Shown here: piece by piece, positions 24,701-34,209 of the stretch
Layout of the letters: each line of letters opens with the position of its first letter
Position numbering within the stretch: the stretch's first letter is position 1
Source of the DNA: Chlorokybus atmophyticus
Lineage: Eukaryota > Streptophyta > Chlorokybophyceae > Chlorokybales > Chlorokybaceae
Assembly: GCA_009103225.1 (NCBI GenBank)
Contig: RHPI01001116.1
Location: 763,830 to 827,829, forward strand
Direction of reading: 5' to 3'
DNA length: 64,000 nucleotides
The notes under the pieces: model-generated
What the model was told of the DNA's origin: nothing
Databases searched by the model: none
What the model saw: only the letters and a program-made list of their open reading frames with translations
Made by a program: the position numbers and the translations under genes

Positions 24701-27114
24701 GGCATCGAGAGGCATCGACCACACGCAGCGGTTGGCATAATCACCAAAGAACATTGCACCCGTCAAGCCCGGGAACTTGCTGCCGCGGTAGAACTGCACA
24801 CCCGTGGAGGCAGCAGACTTGAACCCCCTGAACCACACACAACCACTCATGACGGCACCATACGCACCCACACACCCACACGTGCGAACACCCGCGTGCA
24901 TGAACACGAACACGTACATGCGCGCGTGCACACATGCAGCCACTCTACGTGTGCCTGTGCGGAGAACGCGCACACCCACACCCAAACCCACACACAACAC
25001 CAACTCCATCCCCTTTTCTTACTTGGCAGCGAGCGTGCACCCATTCTGCATGTTGGTGGGCAGCATGGCATGTTTCCACGCAAAGTAGGGCGGCGTCCCG
25101 AACGACGGCTGCCCAGAGTACAGCTTGTTGCACAGGGCCAGGTTCACGCTCTGGTAACCGGCCTGGACGCCGTCGCCCTCGTAGCAGGGCCAACCTGAAC
25201 GCAAGGTGCAGGTATGTGTGGTGAGGGGGGCAGAAGAGAGTGGAAGGATAGATCGGTATGAGTAATCCTCCAACACAACACGTATGTACGACTTGGAGCC
25301 AAAGCATAGAGCCAGTAGCCAGTAGGTCAGGCGTGTTACTGATGGCTACTGGTAGCAGCAGGTTGGTTGTGGGTATCGTAGCCAGTAGGTTAACTGCTTG
25401 TGCACAAGTGCTGCTGCCAGTAGCAGCAAGCTACACGCCTTTACTGGTTGTCCCAGCGCAATGTACCAGTAGCGATGCTACTGGCATTAGCGCTAGTGGT
25501 GCAAGTAGTAGCGCCTACTACTGGCAACAAGCCTCAATGCCGATAGCACTGCTGTGGTAGCATTGCTGCCAAAACCAAACCACTACCGCCAGCCACTGCA
25601 ATACCAAACATAGCATACATTGCACCTGTGCTCCACTCACCCAAGTTGACTGCGGCCGTGTTTGCGAGCGGGTTCCTTAACACATTAATCTCCTCCCAAT
25701 CATTCCACCCAACATCCCCGTGCCACAGCTCCGTCTGGTTGCTGCGGTTGCGACGCCACGTACCTCTGAACGGGTTACGAAACCCAAACCTGCGCGCGTA
25801 CAGAGGGTGAGTGAGGATGGTACCTCTCATGTGTGGGTGTGGGTGTGCTTACGCGATGATGCGGCCCTTGTCGGGGCCGAGTCCCGCGCGCACGAGGGGG
25901 TTGTCCGGCATTGCGTTGCCGTTGTCGTCCAAACGGAGGAGCGTGCCGTCGTACGAACCAGACCAAGTAGGCGCCCTGTGAAAGAATACGTGTACGTGTG
26001 TGTGCGTGTATGTGCGCACGATACAGACGTGCACGCTGTGCCAATAGTACGCACACATGCAGGTACTACAACACACATTGTCACACACACATCACCTCCC
26101 CCACCTCCCCTTCCCCTCTCACCTCGTATTCAGTTGTTGCGACCGTAGCGCCCCTCCCTCCATGGTGATCATCCCCTCCACTTGATCCCCTCTCCAATCC
26201 CCACAATCACTCGCCAGCTGTCCATAATCCACGACACTCGGGTTGGCCCCTTCCCCCGCCGACACGTACACGACCCCCTCATCGTCCACAAACACATCTC
26301 CAATCGAGTGAGTAAAAAACTCCTGACACCACTTGAGGTCTAACAAAACTTGTTCACTGGTTAGAACCGTGTTGTTGGGGGAGATGGTGAATTTTGATAG
26401 GCGGCCGTTGCAGAGGCAGTAGCGGTTGGAGCAGGTGCTGGAGCCGAAGTAGGAGGAGTAGAGGACGAAGAGGGTGAGGAGGGAGGAGGGGCCGGGGAGG
26501 GGTTTGAGGGCGAGGCCCAGGATGCCGCGGTCGTGGAAGGCGTTCACCTGAGGTGGGGGGAAGTGTTGGGTTGTTGATAGGGGGTAGTTGAGTAGATATG
26601 TGTGTATATGAGTATGTGTGCGCACGTGGTCGCGTGGGTACACACACATGAGCGCGTGCGCGTGCGCGTGTGTACGACTGCTCGCACACGTGTGTGAGCG
26701 CGCATGCAAGTGCGCGCACACGTGCCTGCGCGCGTGTGTGCGAGTGTGCGCGCGTGCATATGTCTGTGTGTGCGTATGTCCGTGTGTGCGTATGTCCGTG
26801 TGTGTTCAACATGTGGGTGAATGAGTACAACTCACTTGCTGGAAGAGATCCATGAGTAGCGTCGGGTTGTTATTATGATAAATATCTTGATGTACGTAAA
26901 TCCGTCCCTTCTTCTCAGCAACAAAGGCGCGCCCATCCGGTGAGAAGCGCACGCACGTTGGCTCGTCGTGTCCCGTGAATATTGGCAACGCCGAGTACCC
27001 GGCTTGCCTAGCTGTGATGATCGCATGGACATTGCTCACGAGTATTGTAGTGATGATGAAGGTGATGATGCATGTGGCGAGGAGGAAGTGGGGTGGAGGA
27101 GTTGCACGCCGCAT
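21778..27114 (-). CDS. Secreted PQQ-type sugar dehydrogenase with PKD-like and two DUF1349-like domains
   Basis: Predicted extracellular glucose/sorbosone-dehydrogenase-like protein of 1160 aa. Eleven exons, downward: 27114-26836, 26547-26123, 25975-25853, 25789-25641, 25194-25023, 24827-24677, 24602-24515, 24425-24298, 24241-24080, 23986-23651 and 23247-21778. The total is divisible by three. Residues 1 to about 32 are a signal peptide (LLATCIITFIITTILVSNVHA). A six-bladed propeller follows, with GHDEPTCVRFSPDGRAFVAE, RGILGLALKP, IGDVFVDDEGVVYVSAGEG and FGFRNPFRGTW. Exons 8-9 look like a PKD/Ig-like domain (SWDLNSDGVFGDSDAVAL). Exon 10 is a further beta domain rich in His and Cys. Exon 11 carries two DUF1349-like lectin-fold repeats, each with DIW....FHYAY and AKxGxMIR, joined by an 11-proline linker. 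This architecture is familiar from bacterial secreted sugar-active proteins. The sugar and the cofactor actually used are not known. Confidence 0.88.
25305..25525. repeat. Cluster of CCAGTAGC / GCTACTGG motifs in an intron
   Basis: Intron 4 of the dehydrogenase gene (25195-25640) holds about eight copies of CCAGTAG or its complement CTACTGG within 220 bp, in both orientations. Many could pair to form alternative hairpins. The rest of the intron is not repetitive. Confidence 0.7.
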
Positions 27115-29430
27115 GGTGGGAAGAGATAAGGGTGAGAGCTAAGGTGCTTGGTGATGGTTTATCTGGTCTGGTTAGGGGAGTGGCAGCCCTAGTGCTTGGT
27201 CTTGCTTACTGGTCATCTGCAAGAAGAAACAACGCTTGTGGAACTGAAGAGTGACTAGCAAGTGGGTCTGATGCTGACTGTGTGCGTTTATGTGCATTTG
27301 TGTGCATTTGATTTTGTTTCAGTGCCAGAATAATACCGATTGGCATATAGACTTGACACTCGCATTGTGCGTGAGGAATACTGCGGACCAGATTGCAAAG
27401 TGTTCTCAATAAGCCGACAACGCAAACAAACAAACACCTCAATGCAGCCTTTGCTGAGGACGTTATGTGTAGTACACTTGACGCATGCACGCTCAGCAGG
27501 CAATGCGACCCCTTAGTCAGCAGCCTCATTCAATGTCTAACCTCCTGTCGACTCCTCCTTGATTCTTTCTCAAACCACAATACCCAACCCAACCCAAGTG
27601 CTGCGCCTCTGTTTCACCTGCTGCCGCCGCTACCACTGCTGTCGCTGTCCAGCCATCACTGGCTTCAATGACATACCGGTAGCAATCCACTCCACCGCGT
27701 AAACTACTTACTCACCCCTGAGCATCATCCTCAGCATCAGCAGCGGCTGCGTCGTTGTTGTTGTCGTCCTTGCCGCCGCCCGCTGGCTTGCGTGGCAGGC
27801 GCCAGGCGGACGCTAACGCTAGTCTCGACAGCTTTGCACGTTAGCAAGGCCTGGCTGGTTTGTCAACGTCGACGACTTGACCAATCTGCAAAGTCTGAAT
27901 CCGGTGGGTACTTACCGAGATCAGAGGAATTGTATTAAGAAACTGAAAGCGTTTGTTTCATGCTATTATGCACAACTGGCGTGTGTCGGTCATTGGGCGG
28001 AGCGCGGGTCAGCACTTCATAGTAATATACTTTTAAAGATTGACGTCGTCATGACCCTACTGTTCGAGTAGGCCTTTTGTTTTAATAGGCCTACCGTTCC
28101 ATTCGTTCGCGCATGCGCATGGCATGCCTGTCGCATACGACAAGCCTGACTGGAATCTTCATCATGACTTTTGTGTCGATTCATGATTGGGTAGTCCCCT
28201 TTGAAGGAGGCCCCTTCGCTGACCAAGCGCGTGGCGGTGCGCGTGCGTTCCTTTGCCTTGCTTGGTCCCGCCAGTCAGCCTGCCGCCTAGTGGCTTGGCA
28301 AGCAGCTTTGCATGTCGTGTTGAAGGAGGCCTTTACAACATCATGACGGCCTGTTGCTTCATCACGCAAGGTATAAAGTATAAGTCGTGTGTGGTAACAC
28401 AATGGAGCAGTCACTGCGCACAACAAGCTCAACAAGCATACAGTAGGTAAACTTGGCCAGCGCACTTTGATTACAAGCATATAGTAGGTAAACTTGGCCA
28501 GCGCACTTTAATTACAATAGGGACTTTACAAAGATATGTGCTCTATGTGCACTATGTGCTAGTAGTAAATGCAAATAGAGCGGGGCAATAGGCAGCAATG
28601 GCAAGTAATAAGTGCGTATCAGCCAACAAACTCTTGACTTTACATACTTGCTATAATGTTGCTTTGTTCCCACCTGATTTGCCTTTCTTGTTGCTTGTTG
28701 TGCTTTGGCGACAGGCACCGTTAGAGGCCACTCATTGTGCATCTGCTTGCAGCTTTACAAAGTCATAAGGAAACTTTATGCTACCGCTACACTAGTGCTC
28801 TATGTTCGTGCAGTGCGGTGTGTGGCCAGGCAGCAAGGATTTTGTATAACTGACCTGTGGACCAGCGAGGGACAGCAACCGGTACGTTGGTCCGCTTGTT
28901 AACGCATTTCCTTGCTGCTATACTCTGCCGGGTGGAGTATGGCAGCAAAGATTGCGCAGTGCATTGCAGTGAAATGCATCACTACACGATTAGTGCTGTG
29001 TAGGATGCAAAGCCCCCCGGCCCACTGGCACTCCCGCACCAGCTGGCAGTCTTTATTGCGGCTGTAGGATAATGGTCTTTTATTGCATCAATCCAAAACT
29101 TGCGACTGCCGCAGTCGCAAGTCTTAGATTGCATAAGATTGAATCTTATACAGCCCACTGCCCATGCAACAGTTGTGTCACTCGCAGGCATGCACGTCTA
29201 TAACGATTGTAACGATTATGTGCAAAAAAAGACAAAAGACCAAGACTTACATACACAATTGCAATGCGCATGCACAATATAACTTTGCTTGACAGCATCT
29301 TTCATGCCTATCCATGAGTCATTATTATATCATTGCTATATTATTTTAAAATCGATTGTAACCTGTCATTTGCTTTGTAATTAAAGTGCGTTTATTAGCT
29401 CTTTCATGAGATCCTTATGTTCAAGGGGGT
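27115..29430. other. Intergenic region upstream of the dehydrogenase gene
   Basis: The first few hundred bases are presumably the promoter and 5' UTR of the minus-strand dehydrogenase gene. No exon with recognisable product was found in either strand. A short tandem duplication lies at 28,433-28,515. Confidence 0.45.
28433..28515. repeat. Two-copy tandem repeat, 41-bp unit
   Basis: Two nearly identical 41-bp copies start at 28,433 and 28,474, sharing GTAGGTAAACTTGGCCAGCG. Only two copies are present and there is no spacer, so it is not a CRISPR-like array. Confidence 0.85.
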
Positions 29431-29935
29431 TGTCACGAATTGGGATAAATTGTGACAGACCTCACTCATGGTGTCTTTTACTACCATAGCCTAGTGGTCG
29501 GGCCCCGATTGTTACAATGGTAACGGAGCTTGACGTCTCAGGTTCAATTCCCGTAGGGGACTGAGGCAGATCCAAGGCAAAAACAATAACATTTGGGGCG
29601 GCTTGCCCTAGGCTGGGCGCGGGATCACGACCTGCGCACCGAGCCAGTTTAACCAAAGGCCGCGTGAGCGGTCGCGCGGCGATGGCAGGTCGCGCGGTGA
29701 GGGTGGCCGATCGGTCGGTCAGGACCGTTCATGGGCCGGATCCAACAGGCCGCGGGCACACCGATCGTGTTACGGCCGCAAACACGGCGACGTGGGCTAG
29801 TGCCTCATTGGATTATGAGGAACTCATGGGTTAAATTGGGGAGGAATGTCACGAATTGGGATAAATTGTGACAGACCTCACTCATGGTAGTGTCTTTTAC
29901 TACCATAGCCTAGTGGTCGGGCCCCGATTGTTACA
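29431..29935 (+). mobile_element. TRIM retrotransposon, complete, with 5-bp TSD
   Basis: Terminal-repeat retrotransposon in miniature, 505 bp. The left repeat is 29431-29516 (86 bp) and the right 29847-29935 (89 bp). Both begin TGTCACG and end TTACA, and they differ only by a 3-bp indel, so the insertion is young. Directly inside the left repeat, TGGTAACGGAGC (29518-29529) resembles a tRNA-Met primer-binding site. Directly before the right repeat, GGGGAGGAA (about 29838-29846) is a polypurine tract. The flanks GGGGT (29426-29430 and 29936-29940) are a perfect 5-bp target duplication. It encodes no protein, so it must be moved in trans. A second copy lies at 43,162-43,665. Confidence 0.92.
29487..29551 (+). 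promoter_or_regulatory. Pol III-like A and B boxes spanning the TRIM repeat and internal region
   Basis: TAGCCTAGTGG (29487-29497) fits the tRNA A-box consensus TRGCNNAGYNGG in ten to eleven positions. GGTTCAATTCC (29541-29551) fits the B-box GGTTCRANTCC. They are 43 nt apart, within the range of tRNA genes. The surrounding sequence does not fold into a full cloverleaf, so this is a tRNA-like promoter rather than a functional tRNA. Confidence 0.55.
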
Positions 29936-31563
29936 GGGGTAGTGAAAACTTTTAATATTATTCATCTTTGTTTTAAAGACTTAAATGTAGATAATGTAAA
30001 TGCAATATGTAATACATTACACAACAGTTATAACACTAAAATACATACCGATAATGGCGGTCATAATTTTTAACACTTGCAACACTTATCTTTATATTAA
30101 TGTCATGCATAAAGCTTCAACGTTTATCGTAAAAAGGACAATGTTTTCGACATTATCAATACAATTATCACATGCATATAATTGAGTCGCACTTGTTATA
30201 TTGACGTTGCTGACACCGATAGTGCCAAACAGCGGCACTTTCTCATCAATGCAAACATTACCGTAGTGCCACGAAATCTTTGTAAAATAATCAATTTGGC
30301 AAAGGTACTATACGAAACCTGTGCTGTTTTTGAATGGCCGAGTTTATGCATCCATGACTTTAAACTAGAATGCATAGGTTAATGGGGTTTTAACGAATAT
30401 TAATGAAAATTTTGTCGGCGCCTTTTATGAAGATTTCACTACAGTAACAATGGTGATAGCATTGCATTCACTCACTATCTCTATTGTTTGCAATGGCGTA
30501 ACCAGTGCCAAACCATTTGTGATAGTGCAAACCTTGCTATTGAAGTGCAGTGTTACCTCACGACCGCTATCAATGACAATGCACCATCTGCAATGTTGTA
30601 ACGCCACTCGCTGTCGCTGTGCAATTGCATGAATCCACATGCTCTGCGTTATTGTGATTGTGTCGCCATAGCGCATAGCCCGTGTGGGCAGGTAATTGAC
30701 CACCAACAAGCATGTGTACTGCGTAGGCAGCTACGCATGCTAGCATGTCATTGCATACACACTTTGTTGCATCATGCTGTTATGACGCATGCATGCATGC
30801 ACTCATGCTAACTTCAGCACCATGCATACTCACCAACACATTACATTCAACACCGTCAGGCTATGTGGTACTTCTAACTTCATTACTTTAACATGCAACC
30901 CACAGCAGCAGACACTGTAGTAGTAGTACCTGCCACACGCCCGCACGTGTGCATGTTTAGCGGGGAGGTTGAGAATAGTGCATCAAGATCTAAGACACTA
31001 ATAGTTTGGGTGTGAATGAACAGTGTGTGTAGCCCGTGGTGGTGTATACAAACATGCTTGCATACGGTATGAGGTAACATGCACAAACAATTAACTAGTC
31101 AATCACACACATGACAACGGCAACCAAAACTTTTGACCGGGGGGTGTAGTTTGTAAGCCAACCAACTAGCTCAACCACTAGCCTATGTGCGTGTGTGCAA
31201 ATTCAGTGGGTAGCAAGGAGATGGCAAGGATAGTGTGGCAACCTGCAGCAGCCGAGGAGCGAGGAGAAAGGGTGTTGAGTGTGGGCGTGTATGGCGCTTG
31301 TGACAGCCTGAGGTGCAATGTGTGCAGCGTGCTGTGCGTGCGTGCTGGTGCAGCGCGACAACCCCGACAACCCCCGCGCCTACCGCCCCCACCTCACCGC
31401 CCAACTCTGCCACAACAACCACAACAACGACACACTGCGCCAGTCACAGTGACGCGATTAGGATTGGGTTTGTAGCCGTTAGTGCACATTGGTCAGCCCA
31501 TCATCACAGATTGTGTTAACCGCAGATTTGCCAGCAGCACCGTCACTCACTCACACAAAATGC
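29936..31563. other. Gene-free region
   Basis: AT-rich DNA up to about 30,420, then mixed composition. There are runs of ATGCATGC-type words near 30,780-30,810. No exon, RNA gene or transposon end was recognised. Confidence 0.45.
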
Positions 31564-31611
31564 CATAGTCCATCACAACATGCATGTCTATGCATGTTGT
31601 GATGGACTATG
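31564..31611. repeat. Perfect 22-bp inverted repeat with 4-nt loop
   Basis: Arms 31564-31585 and 31590-31611 are exact reverse complements around the loop GTCT. It would form a 22-bp hairpin if transcribed. No ORF is associated. Confidence 0.9.
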
Positions 31612-31977
31612 CAGCAGCAAGTATCAGTGAGCAAGGTGGCATGCATGCTGATGCATATGTTGTTTTGTGTGTCATGCGCGTCTACCACCGCGCGCATATC
31701 CTGTATACAACAATGCCACACATGCGAAGCATGTATGATACAACACCCCGTACACATGCGAACATCATACAAAAAAGTGCCGGAAGGCAACGTGCCAAGT
31801 ATGCCGCGCGCACGCATGTACACATCATTGTCAACTTGTACAATAATGCATTGACAAAGTGGTGAAGCACTTATTTCATGCTGCCTGAGCATGCATGCAC
31901 ACACAATCATCAAGGACATCAAGGACAAGGCAGCAAGGCGCAATCAGATACCCTCAACACAAGCAACCACGGCGGTG

Positions 31978-32241
31978 TACATATATACACATATATATAT
32001 GTATATATGTATACATATACTATATATATATGGTATATGTATATATAACATGATATATAGATATATATATATATATATCATATATAACCACATATATATA
32101 TATCGTGTATATATATACATGTACGATATGTATATATATATGTGTATACGATATATGTATATATATATACGTATTCGATATATATATATATACGGATTCG
32201 ATATATATATACGTATACATATATATACATACATATATATA
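31978..32241. repeat. TA-rich microsatellite block (first part)
   Basis: Imperfect (TA)n/(ATAC)n tract. The MITE at 32,244-32,698 is inserted into it, and the tract resumes at 32,699-32,740. Confidence 0.9.
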
Positions 32242-32243
32242 TA

Positions 32244-32698
32244 CAGTCTACCCTCGCTGTAATCACGCTCTTTCCTATGACATCCTCCCAGTAGTGACAA
32301 TTTTTAAGCGAACCGATGTACATGTGGCAAAGTTCAACCTTTTTAGTGACTATCACACTCGCTGCAAGGACCAATGGCGCCAGTAGGGAGCGTCATTATA
32401 AAGAGGGTATACATGATGGACTTCATTGATTGGGGTTTGCAATTTTGTAGGTGCAACGATTGGTGCAAAGCTTGCACCAACATTGCAAGCCACAACTAAC
32501 CGCTGTCTCCATATAGTAACCAGCTGTCACTGCATAGCAAATATCAAATGTATAAATACCTCGCTACAATGACATTATGTTATTACAACGAGGTAATGCG
32601 GTCTAGTGACCACTGTTTTTACATCGAGGTAGTGACATCCTCTATGTAGTGACAATTACGCTCAAAACATACGTGGTCACTACATTGAGGGTAGACTG
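32244..32698. mobile_element. pogo/Tigger-like MITE, TA target duplication
   Basis: A 455-bp non-coding element beginning CAGTCTACCCTC and ending GAGGGTAGACTG, flanked on both sides by TA. The terminal inverted repeats match at about 19 of the first 23 positions. Subterminal copies of TGACATCCTC...AGTGACAATT lie at about 32,278 and 32,631. CAG/CTG ends with a TA duplication are typical of the Tc1/mariner-pogo superfamily. No transposase is present. Confidence 0.8.
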
Positions 32699-33104
32699 TA
32701 TACGATATATATATACAAATATACATATATATATCGTATGTATATGTAGTATTATATTGATGTTATAGTATAACAATGGTCTGATTGTCACTGCTCTGCA
32801 GCTGCGCACGAGCATGAGCGGGCGCTGGCGCTGGAGCGGGCGCTGGCGCTAGAGTTAACAGTCACTTGCTGTTGCTAATGTTGTTGCTCATGTTGTTGCT
32901 GAAGTTGTTAACTATGTAAGGCTTTGGGTAGGACGTCTGCAAATGTGTATTGTGACGTTGTATAGCTTTAGGTAGGGCATCTGCAAGTGTGTATAATTAT
33001 GTGAGGTTCAACCATGCTGTTTGGAGTTTGAATGCCAAATCACAGCGCTATGAGCATGATCAATTGATAGTGTTAATCTTGGCACAATGGCATTATCTTT
33101 ACGC

Positions 33105-33402
33105 CCATGCCAGCACTGGCACAAGAAGACCATGTGCCAGTGCTGGCATGCATGTGGTTCGGGTTTTGTGTTTTTAATACTTTTTTTCTTTAACTAGTAC
33201 TGGCACAACTCGGCCGTGCCAGCTCTGACTCCATTTTCGGCATGCCAGCACTAGCACAACACTACTTGTGCCAGAGACCAATTTATGAATTAGCGACCGG
33301 TGCTGGCACAAGCGGTTTTGTGCCAGTTTTAAATGGTTTGGAGCCTAGGCCCGAAAACCCCGTGCCAGTACTGGCACAAACAGTTTGTGCCAGTACTGGC
33401 AC
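33105..33402. repeat. Cluster of GTGCCAG..CTGGCAC palindromes
   Basis: At least five hairpins built from the same word lie in 300 bp. The clearest pair is a 19-bp perfect inverted repeat at 33362-33380 / 33384-33402 with a 3-nt loop; each arm itself contains the 16-bp palindrome GTGCCAGTACTGGCAC. Another is an 18-bp perfect inverted repeat near 33,108-33,155. Others are near 33,200, 33,242-33,275 and 33,300-33,325. Confidence 0.8.
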
Positions 33403-33417
33403 GGCCTGCAGGACCCA

Positions 33418-33984
33418 TGTGTATATCATATATATATATATAGTATGTATATGTAGTATTATATATATGTGATATATATATATATACATCTCATATATAT
33501 ACATATATCGTATATATATGTATATATATATGCATATACACGCATATATACATATATACATGTACATATACATATCTATAAATGATATACGTATACATAT
33601 ACACATATATACATACATATATATACATATACATATACATATATATATGATATATATAGATATATCGATATCGTATATATATTTATAGTATATATATTTA
33701 TAGTATATATATATACATACACGTATATATATATGTATATACATATATTTATATATATATACACATATACAGGTATATATATACATATATATATACTTGT
33801 ACACATATATTTACACATATATGTATATATGTATATATATACATGTACACATATATTTACATATATATGTATACATGTATGCGTGTGCGTGCGTGCGCGT
33901 GCACGCGCATGTGTGTGTGTGGCAACAAAGCCAAGACTACGCATGTGCAAGCTACGTAAATATGTGTGCGTGTGTGTGCGTGTA

Positions 33985-34078
<94 letters not shown>

Positions 34079-34089
34079 CGTGCGTGTGA

Positions 34090-34121
<32 letters not shown>

Positions 34122-34140
34122 GTGCGCGCGTGTGTGTGTG
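33418..34140. repeat. TA and GT microsatellites with a duplicated flank
   Basis: Imperfect (TA)n occupies 33,418-33,880, followed by GT/GC-rich repeats including a long perfect (GT)n around 33,988-34,068. A unit of about 50 bp containing GTGGCAACAAAGCCAA and CGCATGTGCAAGCTAC occurs at about 33,910-33,957 and again at 34,132-34,177, bracketing the GT tract. Confidence 0.85.
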
Positions 34141-34209
34141 TGGCAACAAAGCCAAAAATACGCATGTGCAAGCTACTTAGATAAGTGACTGCACAAATGA
34201 CCAACTAAG

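Noticed and set aside
28433-28515. CRISPR-like direct repeats
   Set aside because: Only two adjacent copies without unique spacers, and the DNA is eukaryotic.
29475-29560. Possible tRNA gene from A- and B-box matches
   Set aside because: The acceptor and T stems do not pair well, and the region is part of a TRIM with LTRs, primer site and target duplication.
31891-32386. ORFs rich in Tyr and Ile on both strands
   Set aside because: They are translations of the TA microsatellite and the MITE.
33733-34204. ORFs rich in Cys-Val or Thr-His
   Set aside because: They are translations of GT/CA repeats.
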